Positions 8,458 through 16,687 of a stretch of DNA of 34,757 nt are shown here, piece after piece (the first letter of the stretch is position 1; each line of letters begins with the position of its first letter). This stretch comes from a virus. Position numbers and translations under genes: made by a program. The notes beneath the pieces were generated by a model. The model did not search any database. It worked only from the letters and a program-made list of their open reading frames with translations, and was not told where the DNA came from. Location of the stretch: positions 1 to 34,757 of the IMG/VR virus record IMGVR_UViG_3300009175_000004. One strand, 5' to 3'.

Positions 8458-8583
8458 TTAGTGATGCGCAGGCTCAATGGGAGGGATGCCACCGCCAGGT
8501 GCGGGCGGCTCCTCCATCGTCATAGCCTCGGGCTGATCAACAGGAACGATGGGCTCTTCGGGGGTGGGCTTGGTATCAGGCAT
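8458..8583 (-). CDS. 41-residue proline/glutamate-rich protein between protease and capsid genes
   Basis: A short frame from ATG 8583 to TAA 8458. It has a strong GGAGAG ribosome-binding site 4 bases before the start. The product starts MPDTKPTPEEPIVPVDQPE and ends GGGIPPIEPAHH. Proline and acidic residues dominate, so it is likely disordered. The good Shine-Dalgarno and the exact fit between two genes argue that it is translated. It could be a small capsid-associated or linker protein; function unknown. Confidence 0.65.
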   Translation of the reverse strand: MPDTKPTPEEPIVPVDQPEAMTMEEPPAPGGGIPPIEPAHH

Positions 8584-8592
8584 GTTCTCTCC

Positions 8593-10203
8593 TCAGTAGG
8601 GGCGACCGTTGCGAAGGGCGGCCTTGGCAAGCTCTTCAATGGATGCGGTCTTGGGGTCGATGGGCTTCTCTTCATCCTCCTTCTTATTCAGGGGGTGGAC
8701 ACCCTTCTCAGTCAGGATCGCCAGTTCAAGCGGCGAAGCTGCGGGCGTGTTCTTCAATCGCTTCATCAGATCTTCGACGACGCTCGACAGATCCTCGACG
8801 GTCTTCGACAGCTTCTCGAACTTCTCGGACTTGTCGCTGTCCTCTTCGTCATCATCCTTCGCGCTGTCCTTGATGGAGCCGAGCACAGCCTTCTTCATTT
8901 TGGCGCACTCATCCATATGAGCATCAGCGGCGTCCTTCATGCCCTTGTGAGCAGCGGCCAGATCCCTGAACGCTTTTGCCACGTCCTCCTTGCTGGCGTC
9001 TTCCTTCAGACCGTGGACGGCTGCGGCGGCGTCCTTGTGTGCCTTGTGCGCTTCCTCAAGGTCCTTGTATGCCTTGAGAGCATCGGCGGCGTCCTTGTGC
9101 GCCTTGTTGAGTTCGTCGGTCATGTCTGCTTTCTCCTTTGTAGTGCCCGCACTCGGCGGGCCGTCCTTGTCGATGACTTTCTTCCACGCTGCGATGATCT
9201 TCGCCTTGATCTTCTTCACATCTTCGGGTGAGTAATTGGTCGCGTTCTTCTCCTTGTTGATGTAGTTCCAAGCCGCGCGAATATGCGCCTCTGTGTCGAT
9301 AGGATACTTCTTGTTCTTGTCATCAGCGAAGGCGACATTCCCGTACTTCTTCTTGCCTTCCTTGGGGTTTGTATCCTCACGCTGCGCGACCTTCTCCGCC
9401 TTCTCATCCCCACCCTTCAGAGGCATGCCACCGGGGCCCGCGACATCGGCGAGAAGTTCCTGAATCTCTTCCTCGGCCAACGACTCGAAGATCTCACAGC
9501 CGAGTGACAGCCATTCACGGAGCTTCTGTGGAATCGTGGACTCGTCGCCCTCGACTTCGGACTCTCTCTGCAAGCCGTCGATCATCCAGCCAATGGACTG
9601 AAGCATCGCGGCCATGCTCCCAACGTCGTATAGGGACTTCACGAGCGGCGCGGCAGATGTGGCAGTCACACCAGTCGGGGCAGTAGGTGCTTCCGATTCG
9701 TCCATGCTACCTCCATCGAATTTGGCAATTTCAAAACGGCAATCAGGATTCGCGGGCCGATCGACAAGGCTGATCTCCGAGAGCTTAATACCCGTGATGA
9801 CGCGCCGGTTCGTGGGGTCGTATTCGAGCTTTTTACCACCGACAGAGAAGCCCTTGAGTACGCCGGCCTTGACCTTCTTGATCGAGCCATCATCGACAAC
9901 GTGCGCTTCAAACTCCGTCTGCCCGTCATCGTTCACACGAATGGAGAGCGCCGAACCGGCAGCAATGTTCGAGTGCATCTCGCGAACCGCGCCCCACTTC
10001 ATGTAGTCAGGGATCGCCTTCTTGATCGCATCGGCGCGGATGATCTCACCATCGCTGTCCATCGACTCAGACGAAGCGATGCCGGAAACGATGAGCGTGC
10101 CGTCGTCCTGCTCCTCAGCTTTTGTGAACTCGCCGAAGAGGGAAAAGTCGTGTCGCTTTTCGCCAGCGGCCTTCAGGAGTTGATAGGTTCGGCTATCGGT
10201 CAT
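8593..10203 (-). CDS. Prohead protease (XkdF-like) with DUF6582-like segment and C-terminal scaffold
   Basis: 536 residues from the ATG at 10203 (AAGGTG 4 bases upstream). Residues 1 to about 160 form the serine protease: His77 in REMHSN and Ser120 in GFSVGG are the likely catalytic pair, followed by LSEISLVDRPANPD, a hallmark of the XkdF-like family. Residues about 275-345 (YGNVAFADDKNKKYPIDT, then AHIRAAWNYI and KIKAKIIAAWKK) match the DUF6582 pattern found in such proteins. The remainder is lysine/glutamate/alanine-rich with heptad-like repeats (DAADALKAYKDLEEAHKAH), probably a self-cleaved scaffold. A further start at 10221 is possible but has a weaker ribosome-binding site. Confidence 0.88.
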   Translation of the reverse strand: MTDSRTYQLLKAAGEKRHDFSLFGEFTKAEEQDDGTLIVSGIASSESMDSDGEIIRADAIKKAIPDYMKWGAVREMHSNIAAGSALSIRVNDDGQTEFEAHVVDDGSIKKVKAGVLKGFSVGGKKLEYDPTNRRVITGIKLSEISLVDRPANPDCRFEIAKFDGGSMDESEAPTAPTGVTATSAAPLVKSLYDVGSMAAMLQSIGWMIDGLQRESEVEGDESTIPQKLREWLSLGCEIFESLAEEEIQELLADVAGPGGMPLKGGDEKAEKVAQREDTNPKEGKKKYGNVAFADDKNKKYPIDTEAHIRAAWNYINKEKNATNYSPEDVKKIKAKIIAAWKKVIDKDGPPSAGTTKEKADMTDELNKAHKDAADALKAYKDLEEAHKAHKDAAAAVHGLKEDASKEDVAKAFRDLAAAHKGMKDAADAHMDECAKMKKAVLGSIKDSAKDDDEEDSDKSEKFEKLSKTVEDLSSVVEDLMKRLKNTPAASPLELAILTEKGVHPLNKKEDEEKPIDPKTASIEELAKAALRNGRPY

Positions 10204-10402
10204 GATGCACCTTCGTATCATCTTCGAGGATCACGCGTAACGCCGCGATGTTATCTTCTGTCGGATTGACCACGACCAGAGCAGCGGCATCACACAATCG
10301 CTGGTAGTAGTCTGCGAGCGTACGGCAGACCGTATGCCCTTCCGTCTCGCACTCCTGGTAAGCGCAAGTAGCATTGTGGGAGGTGATCACGGGCAGAGGC
10401 AT
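10193..10402 (-). CDS. 69-residue cysteine-containing protein, unknown function
   Basis: Starts at ATG 10402 (TAATG overlap with the gene before) and overlaps the protease start by 11 bases. The product begins MPLPVITSHNATCAYQECE and carries four cysteines in the first half (CAYQEC, then C in HTVCRTL, then C in RLCDAA), which might bind a metal. The second half is helical (TEDNIAALRVILEDD). The frame is open upstream, but that part overlaps the previous gene in another frame, so I prefer the shorter start. Not recognised. Confidence 0.6.
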   Translation of the reverse strand: MPLPVITSHNATCAYQECETEGHTVCRTLADYYQRLCDAAALVVVNPTEDNIAALRVILEDDTKVHHDR

Positions 10403-10797
10403 TAAACGGCTCCGAGAGCTTGTTTCCCGTACACCTTCGCACCCGTGCCCGCGATGGCCGACACGTAAAGGCGAACGAACTTCCACGGAATCCAGGGGCT
10501 CACGCTCTTGTCGCAGTCACCATCGCAGACGACACCAGAGCCAGCACCCGTACCGCTGAGGCTAATCGTGCTGCCCTTGCCCGCGATCGTCTTGCCATCA
10601 TCGGAGAACTGGAATTGGCAGGTAGCTGTCTGCGCCCCGCTCGTGCCTTCGATCTGGGCGAAAAACACATTAGGAACATTCCACACAGGAACCCAGGGCG
10701 TGTATCCCGTAGCGGTCAGAGCATCACCGATCGCCTTCGGGAACTTAGTGCTCAGATCAACAGGCGGGGAAACAAACCGCGTCGTTAGGAAACTCAT
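10402..10797 (-). CDS. Hypothetical virion-region protein (131 aa)
   Basis: 131 residues, beta-rich: FAQIEGTSGAQTATCQFQFS, a glycine/serine stretch (ISLSGTGAGSGVVCDGDCDK) and WKFVRLYVSAIAGTGAKVYG. The pattern resembles small beta-sandwich structural proteins (the WKFVRLYVS-type strand also occurs in phage decoration proteins), but I cannot assign a family. It is coupled to the portal stop (ATG at 10797, portal stop 10798) and lies in the capsid block, so a virion role is plausible by position only. Confidence 0.6.
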   Translation of the reverse strand: MSFLTTRFVSPPVDLSTKFPKAIGDALTATGYTPWVPVWNVPNVFFAQIEGTSGAQTATCQFQFSDDGKTIAGKGSTISLSGTGAGSGVVCDGDCDKSVSPWIPWKFVRLYVSAIAGTGAKVYGKQALGAV

Positions 10798-12957
10798 TTA
10801 ATCCTCCTCGCCCTGATCGGGCAGAATCGCGATGCGATCACATCGGCAGTTAGGGTGCGCGGGCTCATCGGCAGGCGTGCCATCCTTGAACTCACCATCG
10901 ACGGGCGCATCCTCGCCGTTCAGTTCTTCGCAGTCATCGCAGGCACCATCAGACGCGAGCCACTGCACACGCTCAACGCCTGCGGCCTTGGAAAGCTCGA
11001 TGTTGCCCTTCAGATCAGCGAACGCTGTTTCCGTTCGCGCGATCATCTCGGCACGCTCGGGGGAGAACGCCCACGAATCCTCCAGCTTGTTCGCGAGGTC
11101 GTCATTGCTCCAGCCGTTCTCCATAGCCTCGGTCACGAGATCACGAATATCAGAACGCGTCGTCTGCTCGATGTCTGTGATCTTCTCGGCGGCGTTCTTC
11201 TGCGCCCACTCGATCGCCTTCTCATTCGCGAGCTTCAACATCTCAGCCGTAGCATCGAGTGCTTCGCCCGCAGCGGCAACGCCGCCCTCATACACGTCCT
11301 GGCTGTGCTCTTTGATGTACTTCTTCAGACCATCGAAGTCACCGGACGCGAGAATGTTTTGTAATTCTGTTGCATCAGTCTTCGACATCTTCTCAGACGA
11401 GCGAAGACGCGCGACGACGGACTTGCGAATCTTCGTAATCTCTTTCATCACTCCGAGCGTGTACTTGTGCTCCATGCGAAGCAGATCTTCACGGTCACGC
11501 TTCGGGAGAACCTTCGTATGCTTGTGCGCTTTGATGACTTTTTCAGAGTCGGCCCCCGCCGAAGGCTTCGGTGTCTCTGTACCGTTCGCAGTGCTGGGAG
11601 CCGCAGCGAGAGCGCTAGTCGCAGCGGCGGGGGCTTCCTTCTTGGGGTCGAGTCCGATCGTGTCGCGTACTTCGTTCACGTCAAGGACGCCTGTCGTTAA
11701 ATAGATCTGATGCACCTGCGCGCGTACGAGCGGATCAATCGCCTCTTCAGTCACCCATGCAAACTCGGAATCAGCACGCCCCATGCGGCGGAGCATGTCG
11801 TCGACGAGTTCCTTGATCCAATCCTTGATGGGCTCCAGGCCCTCAGTGAGCGCGGCTTCCTGCGCCGTCTCCGCTGTCGCTCGGTTCATCTGACGCACGA
11901 ACGGAGTCGGGGGGAGGCTGAAGCAATAGCACACGACACGCGCAAGCCATTCGTCGAACTCGTCTTTGAGCGGGTCCTTCTTGGTGTTCTCAAACTTGCA
12001 TTCATTCCCGCCGGGAAGGATGAGCGGAAGGCCGCGCCGCTCTTTCGAGTTGCCCCGGAACTTCGCCATCCAGTGTGCGGCCAGCTTGCCGACTTCCTTA
12101 TCTCCCCATGAGTCAGGCACGCCGACGATCAGATCGGGGGTCGAGCCATCGGAGTACCAAGCGAGTTGGTGCATCTGACGACGCAGTGCCGTGTTCACAG
12201 TAACGATGATCTGCTCGACGGGTGAGAGCCCATAGCCCTTCTGATTGCGCGGGCGGCGCGGCGCATAGATTAGTTGCTCACGCGAGTATGCAACGGACGG
12301 CAGGCCTTTAATGAATTGCGTGTAGGCTTCACCTTCAAGCGGCACGCGACCCCACGGATCGAGGCGAAGCACGATCGTCGTGCCGTCAATGGGCTCGAAC
12401 CCCCACACGCTGCCATCGAGTGCGAGGCGTTGATAAATCGTCGCACAATCACCAACGAACATGTCTTCCAGGATTCGACAGAGCCATTGCTGCCAGCGTT
12501 CGCGCTTGTCAGGCGACTTGAAGAACTCGATGAGGTCCTGCTGCTCATCGCCGAACTTTTTCCCGCTTGGTGACTTACGGAGTCGGATCGTCCACTTCTG
12601 GCGACTGATCTGATCTTTGCGTGTCTCAATGCAGAGCCGCGTAAGATCGTGCGTATCTGCGAGCATGTAGAGTTCCTGGTACGGCGTGAACTCCTCAGCA
12701 CGTGGACGCCACTGGAGGTTCGCCGTCATCGGATAATCACGCAGACGGCCCGCGACCTCTTCAGGCGCAACGGGTGTAAGCGGAACACCAGGGCCGAAGT
12801 ACTGCTCGGCGGGGCTCGTGCCATTCCACACCCAGCGGGCGAGTGCTTTCGCGCGAGCCATCATGCCAGCCGATCGGAGCGAAGCTGCGGGGTCGGCTGT
12901 CGGAACGTCCACTTGACGTGCCCCCATTCCAAGTTGGCGTTCCAGTAGCGAAACCAT
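10798..12957 (-). CDS. Portal protein fused to a Mu gpF-like (MuF) head morphogenesis domain
   Basis: 719 residues. Residues about 70-440 resemble a phage portal: QISRQKWTIRLRKSPSG, RILEDMFVGDCATIYQRLA, the SVAYSREQLIYAPRRP segment and CYCFSLPPTPFVRQMNRATA are typical. The portal is the dodecameric DNA gate at the capsid vertex. An alanine-rich linker (about 450-475) leads to a helical region. The C-terminal 130 residues carry the MuF signature: MIARTETAFADLKGNIE, then DGACDDCEELNGE and PAHPNCRCDRIAIL. In most phages portal and MuF are separate genes; here they are one frame with no stop or frameshift. TAATG overlap with the gene before. Confidence 0.88.
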   Translation of the reverse strand: MVSLLERQLGMGARQVDVPTADPAASLRSAGMMARAKALARWVWNGTSPAEQYFGPGVPLTPVAPEEVAGRLRDYPMTANLQWRPRAEEFTPYQELYMLADTHDLTRLCIETRKDQISRQKWTIRLRKSPSGKKFGDEQQDLIEFFKSPDKRERWQQWLCRILEDMFVGDCATIYQRLALDGSVWGFEPIDGTTIVLRLDPWGRVPLEGEAYTQFIKGLPSVAYSREQLIYAPRRPRNQKGYGLSPVEQIIVTVNTALRRQMHQLAWYSDGSTPDLIVGVPDSWGDKEVGKLAAHWMAKFRGNSKERRGLPLILPGGNECKFENTKKDPLKDEFDEWLARVVCYCFSLPPTPFVRQMNRATAETAQEAALTEGLEPIKDWIKELVDDMLRRMGRADSEFAWVTEEAIDPLVRAQVHQIYLTTGVLDVNEVRDTIGLDPKKEAPAAATSALAAAPSTANGTETPKPSAGADSEKVIKAHKHTKVLPKRDREDLLRMEHKYTLGVMKEITKIRKSVVARLRSSEKMSKTDATELQNILASGDFDGLKKYIKEHSQDVYEGGVAAAGEALDATAEMLKLANEKAIEWAQKNAAEKITDIEQTTRSDIRDLVTEAMENGWSNDDLANKLEDSWAFSPERAEMIARTETAFADLKGNIELSKAAGVERVQWLASDGACDDCEELNGEDAPVDGEFKDGTPADEPAHPNCRCDRIAILPDQGEED

Positions 12958-13301
12958 TAGCTCATCCCCCTACCGTCTGAATGCTCACGCGACCATGCCT
13001 CGACGAGTTTACCTAGCTGCTGCATGATCACGGACAATCGCGCATCAATACGTTCCTCGAACTTCTCAAACTGATTATCCAATATCTCACGGTCTACGCA
13101 TTTTCCCTGGCACTTCGCCTGCTCAAACTTCATCGAGTTCAATGCGTCCCATATACGAGCATGCTTGTTTTCGTGTTCGTTCATCTCCTTTACTCGGTCT
13201 GCGTAATGCTCCTTATCGCGCTTCTGAATCCATCCAATCAACACACCGGCCTGCGTGACGAGCCCTAGCCCAAGTCCGAGAAGCTCAAGTGCGTTCAGCA
13301 T
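12957..13301 (-). CDS. Small membrane-anchored coiled-coil protein of the lysis block
   Basis: 114 residues. One N-terminal hydrophobic segment (LELLGLGLGLVTQAGVLIGW, residues 5-24) is followed by a charged, helical region (KEHYADRVKEMNEHENKHAR and later DNQFEKFEERIDARLSVIMQ). The layout, one membrane segment plus a coiled coil, resembles spanin-like or XhlA-like lysis helpers. It follows the holin gene with a TAATG junction. Two cysteines (KCQGKC) sit in the middle. Role inferred from architecture and position. Confidence 0.6.
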   Translation of the reverse strand: MLNALELLGLGLGLVTQAGVLIGWIQKRDKEHYADRVKEMNEHENKHARIWDALNSMKFEQAKCQGKCVDREILDNQFEKFEERIDARLSVIMQQLGKLVEAWSREHSDGRGMS

Positions 13302-13849
13302 TACTTCTCTCCGAGTGACTTGGAGAGGTTCTGAATATGACTGTTCGCGTCACTCGACCCGCCAAAATAATAGCCCATCACGTTCTGCGTGAAGGCCGCA
13401 CCCAAAGCACCGATAAGCATAAGAATCACATCATGGCTCACGGCATCTGAAGGGATACCCCACCTCAGCACGAAGATGAGCACAGCGAAGAAACCGATCG
13501 TCACGCCATACGCCAAGATACGCGGGGTCCAATCGCGTACATCTTCCTCGCGCTTGCGTGCGCTGTCGCGATCACCCGCAACGATGCGCTCCATCTCCTC
13601 GGCGCTGTTAATGTCAAGTTCCTTCATCCTTACGGCGAAGTCATCCTCGGCCTGCTTGAGTGCGATAATCTGTTCACCTGTGAGCGTGCCATCCTTGATG
13701 GCTGCGGCAATGCTCGCGGGGCTCGCGTCCTTCGTGCCGAGAATGTTACCGATGATCCCGCCGGCAAGAGCGCCGAAGGGACCACCGACAGCCGCGCCAA
13801 GCATGGGGGCATACTTCGCAATGAAAGGCTTCACGTCGTCCCATTTCAC
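13301..13849 (-). CDS. Holin, 3-TM type
   Basis: 182 residues from a GTG at 13849 that overlaps the preceding stop (GTGA). It has a glycine-rich hydrophobic N-terminus (about 14-38, GALAGGIIGNILG), a charged central helix (LKQAEDDFAVRMKELDINSA, AGDRDSARKREEDVRDWTPR), and two further hydrophobic segments (about 111-130 and 140-162). This pattern, including the DRDSAR...DWTPR motif, matches the 'Holin of 3TMs' family known from GTA-like elements. It would form the membrane lesion that releases the muralytic enzyme encoded next to it. Confidence 0.82.
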   Translation of the reverse strand: MKWDDVKPFIAKYAPMLGAAVGGPFGALAGGIIGNILGTKDASPASIAAAIKDGTLTGEQIIALKQAEDDFAVRMKELDINSAEEMERIVAGDRDSARKREEDVRDWTPRILAYGVTIGFFAVLIFVLRWGIPSDAVSHDVILMLIGALGAAFTQNVMGYYFGGSSDANSHIQNLSKSLGEK

Positions 13850-14244
13850 GGGGTCACCTCTAGGTCTAGATCTAAGCTGTTCTTGACAATGAGCCTATCG
13901 AGACGCTGTGCGACGATGCAGCCCTCGGACTCCTGCCCGTACTTCGCGAGATCCTTTGACGGACCATGGAGGAAGAAGCCGGAACGCCCGAACATGTTAT
14001 TCGACGAATCAGGGATCAACTCAGCGATGAGTGTGCCGAGCTTGCGCATGTGTGCCTGATCCGTCATGTTCGCCGTGTTCTCGTCAATCCATCGCAGCTT
14101 GTATTTACCCTGCGGGAGAGGACCAACGCAATGCACATTCTCCATCTCGGGGTTGTTCTTACCGAGATGGTTCCCCGCCCAGCCACGACAGACGAATTTA
14201 TCGTCCCTAGTCCACTGCCCTGTGCTCTGCGAGTACTTATTCAT
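13846..14244 (-). CDS. Putative muralytic enzyme, DUF2778/tlde1-like (endolysin candidate)
   Basis: 132 residues. GPLPQGKYKL (41-50) matches the conserved GP-[IL]-P-x-G-x-Y motif of DUF2778/L,D-transpeptidase-like proteins. A FFLHGP motif (His93) and SEGCIV with Cys109 supply the probable catalytic His and Cys. Enzymes of this fold act on peptidoglycan peptides. It lies directly before the holin gene, so it is the best candidate for the phage lysin; no other lysozyme or amidase is visible in the genome. AGGTGA lies just before the ATG at 14244. There is no signal peptide, consistent with holin-dependent release. Confidence 0.7.
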   Translation of the reverse strand: MNKYSQSTGQWTRDDKFVCRGWAGNHLGKNNPEMENVHCVGPLPQGKYKLRWIDENTANMTDQAHMRKLGTLIAELIPDSSNNMFGRSGFFLHGPSKDLAKYGQESEGCIVAQRLDRLIVKNSLDLDLEVTP

Positions 14245-14251
14245 GCTTCAC

Positions 14252-14869
14252 CTAGCTATGAGGGAAGCACGGAATCGCAACGACGCTGCCCGTCGAAAGC
14301 GTGATCGTGGCGTAACCTAACGTCCCCGAATATCCAGACGGCACGCTATTGATCGGAATTGCGACGGTCCCTGTTCCGACGGTGACAGGCGTAAGCTGGA
14401 GGTCTGTAATCTTCTTCGCGCCGTCCTTCAGCGTCTTACCGATGATGTCATTGAAGAGCGCGATATGGTCGACAGTCGAACTGGCGGGGCCAGTCACAGA
14501 GCCGACACCCGAACCGATGATGTTCCAATTTGCACCAACCGCAGCCTGCGTACCTGCGGCAGAGTCTGCGAGACAGTGAAGCTCATCACCCGCGACGACG
14601 GCAATACCACTCACACCACCGATGGTGCCAGCCACGCTCACGACGTAACACTCACCCTGCGCGGCGGCAGGGTAGTTCGGACTTGCAGAGCAGTCAATCG
14701 AGCCCGTATAGTTCACATCACTCGCAATCTGCCAGCCCGCGCCGAGCATCGAAGCGACAGCCACGGACGGCACGGCGATCGTGCCATTATCGGCGATGTA
14801 AGCACTCGTGCCGTCGTTGAAGTATCCCTTCGTCACGCCAGAAGGCGGAATCATTTTCGTTGTGCTCAT
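14252..14869 (-). CDS. Fibre- or decoration-like protein between terminase and lysis genes
   Basis: 205 residues. The N-terminal third contains VPSVAVASMLGAGWQIASDV, reminiscent of short repeats in phage surface proteins. The middle carries the fibre-stem motif GPASSTVDHIALFNDIIGKT, very like the 'GP-x(3-5)-D-x-I-A-x-F-(D/N)-x-x-x-G-K' element common in trimeric tail and head fibres. The rest is glycine/threonine/valine-rich and probably beta. It overlaps the terminase stop as ATGA. A fibre-like gene here, away from the tail-tip cluster, suggests a head fibre or decoration protein (inference). Confidence 0.6.
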   Translation of the reverse strand: MSTTKMIPPSGVTKGYFNDGTSAYIADNGTIAVPSVAVASMLGAGWQIASDVNYTGSIDCSASPNYPAAAQGECYVVSVAGTIGGVSGIAVVAGDELHCLADSAAGTQAAVGANWNIIGSGVGSVTGPASSTVDHIALFNDIIGKTLKDGAKKITDLQLTPVTVGTGTVAIPINSVPSGYSGTLGYATITLSTGSVVAIPCFPHS

Positions 14870-16197
14870 ACTCTCTCCTTTTCGCGGGCATCACGCTCGC
14901 TATCAAGCCATTTCAGGAAACCAGATCCAGGCATCGGCGCCATGAGATCCGTGATCGCCCATACGAGCGCGTCCATTCGATCGGGTGACTTCACGTCTTG
15001 CACGAGGGGGTCAAACTCGCAAAGCTGATCTTCGAGCCGTGGGAACGTGCCGACATGATGCACGCGACCTTGCTCATACAGAGCGGCCACGGGCTCTGCA
15101 CGGATCGCCTTGCCGCGTGATGCGTGAACGGACGAATAGGATATATTGCGGTCCTTCGTTCGGATCAGAGCCTCAACGAGATCACCGCCATTATTCACCT
15201 CGGCGACGACACGATCAGCCATGTGATCGGCATACGCCTTCGCAACACATGCACCCCATGCGTCAGGTGTCGCAAGCATGCTGAGATCGTCGAGCACATA
15301 GAAGTGCTCGGGGTCGCGATCATCCACACCCGCGACGACGATGCCCGTCTCGTCGCTGTCTTCATTGCTCGTCACGGCAGGGTCAACGGCGACGACGATG
15401 CGCGTAAGTTCGAGCGGGCGATGCAGCACGCGGGCTCTGTCGATATCGTCGCGCTTCCATAGCGCGTTCGGGTTGTCATCGAGCACATCGGCATGAATCT
15501 CTTGACGCCCTAACCGCGTGCCCTCATATCGCTTGATGATCTGATCGAGGAACGCCGCAGCTAGATTAGGCCGATTCTCGTACGTCGTGCCATGCGTAAC
15601 GATCGTGTTCGGATTGCTCATGATCTCCTTGACCAGAGCCGTTGGGCGTGGTGTCGTCGTCGCGACACACTGAGGACACGCCCCAAGCCGCAGACCCATC
15701 ATCATCTGATCCCACGACTCACGGTAACGCCATGCGGCGACCTCATCAGCCCAGACCTTCGAGTGCTGCTTGCCGCGCAGACGATCAGGCTCATCGGCTG
15801 TGAAGATTAGCGACTTGCACCCATTCGGCCAATCTAGACGCCGCTTGCTCGCGACGTACGCAGGCCGCTCATGCGGCGGGCAGATCGCGAGGATACCTGA
15901 CTCGCCCTCGATCATGATGTCCCGGGCGTCATCTGCAGTCGCGCCGATCAGATTGACGAAGGGGAAATTCCGATGCCATATGCGGACTGTCTCGCCACCC
16001 ACGCGCGTCTTGCCCCAGCCTCGGCCTGCCTTCGCAAGCCACGTTACCCAATCACCGGTCGGGATGATCTGACTTTCACGAGCCCAGAAGTTCCAATCGT
16101 ATGCGAGTGCATTCTTCTCTTCGAGTGTCAGCGCCTCAAACCGCACATGCTGTTCACGGAGCGGAAGAGCGCGGAACGTCTCGACATTATTTTTCAT
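14866..16197 (-). CDS. terL: Terminase large subunit
   Basis: 443 residues from the ATG at 16197, which overlaps the small-subunit gene by 11 bases; the frame is open further upstream only inside that gene. The ATPase has Walker A AKAGRGWGKT (55-64), Walker B VWADE (148-152) and a coupling motif ATTTPRP (179-185). The nuclease has Asp272 in VVAVDPAVTS and a C-terminal acidic motif (SPDRMDALVWA). The enzyme packages DNA through the portal and cuts concatemers. Packaging type (headful or cos) is not readable from sequence; the circular assembly is compatible with either. Confidence 0.95.
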   Translation of the reverse strand: MKNNVETFRALPLREQHVRFEALTLEEKNALAYDWNFWARESQIIPTGDWVTWLAKAGRGWGKTRVGGETVRIWHRNFPFVNLIGATADDARDIMIEGESGILAICPPHERPAYVASKRRLDWPNGCKSLIFTADEPDRLRGKQHSKVWADEVAAWRYRESWDQMMMGLRLGACPQCVATTTPRPTALVKEIMSNPNTIVTHGTTYENRPNLAAAFLDQIIKRYEGTRLGRQEIHADVLDDNPNALWKRDDIDRARVLHRPLELTRIVVAVDPAVTSNEDSDETGIVVAGVDDRDPEHFYVLDDLSMLATPDAWGACVAKAYADHMADRVVAEVNNGGDLVEALIRTKDRNISYSSVHASRGKAIRAEPVAALYEQGRVHHVGTFPRLEDQLCEFDPLVQDVKSPDRMDALVWAITDLMAPMPGSGFLKWLDSERDAREKERV

Positions 16198-16687
16198 CTT
16201 TGAGCACCGGGAGAACTTCGACACCATTGCGGAAGAGCTTCGCGCGTACTTCCTCAGTTTTGTCCACGAACTCCAACGGCTCACCGCCTGGGCCGGACAT
16301 TTCCGTTCGGGTCGGTGCATCCAGACCGATCAATTTGGCGCGTCGTTCCAGAATCCTGATCACTCGATCCACTGCACCCTGATTGCCACGTTTCATTTGC
16401 ACCATCATCTGAAGTAGGGCATCGTCGAGACGTGCGAGATCCAGATCGCGCAGTTCGGTGAGACTCTGGGTATTGAGTGCGTCGAGTTCAGCGAGACTCT
16501 TGCTAATCAGTTTGTGTACACGCTGCCGACTCACCCCAAGTTGTTGTCCCACCGCTTCAAGGCTCAACCCCATTTTTCGCAATTCGAAAGCTTTCGCACG
16601 GATTTCACGGCTCTTTATTGACCCTTTGCCTGTTTTGACACGACCTCGATCATGATTTGCCTTGTCAACCACCTTTGGGTTACTCAT
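16187..16687 (-). CDS. Terminase small subunit-like DNA-binding protein
   Basis: 166 residues from ATG 16687, which forms ATGA with the upstream stop. The N-terminus is basic (VKTGKGSIKSREIRAKAFEL), followed by a helix-turn-helix MGLSLEAVGQQLGVSRQRVH (about residues 40-60). A helical region suitable for oligomerisation follows (LDLARLDDALLQMMVQMKRG, then RVIRILERRAKLIG). Position directly before terL and the HTH-oligomerisation layout are those of a small terminase, which recognises the packaging start. The ELRDLDLARLDDAL stretch is typical. Confidence 0.85.
   Translation of the reverse strand: MSNPKVVDKANHDRGRVKTGKGSIKSREIRAKAFELRKMGLSLEAVGQQLGVSRQRVHKLISKSLAELDALNTQSLTELRDLDLARLDDALLQMMVQMKRGNQGAVDRVIRILERRAKLIGLDAPTRTEMSGPGGEPLEFVDKTEEVRAKLFRNGVEVLPVLKDEK

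Noticed and set aside
6962-8461. 499-residue plus-strand open frame
   Set aside because: Complete shadow of the capsid gene, arginine/alanine-rich with no domain pattern and no ribosome-binding site in context.
14310-14330. CCTAACG within the fibre-like gene, possible attC half
   Set aside because: Inside a coding sequence with no matching GTTAGGC or L-arm palindrome around it.
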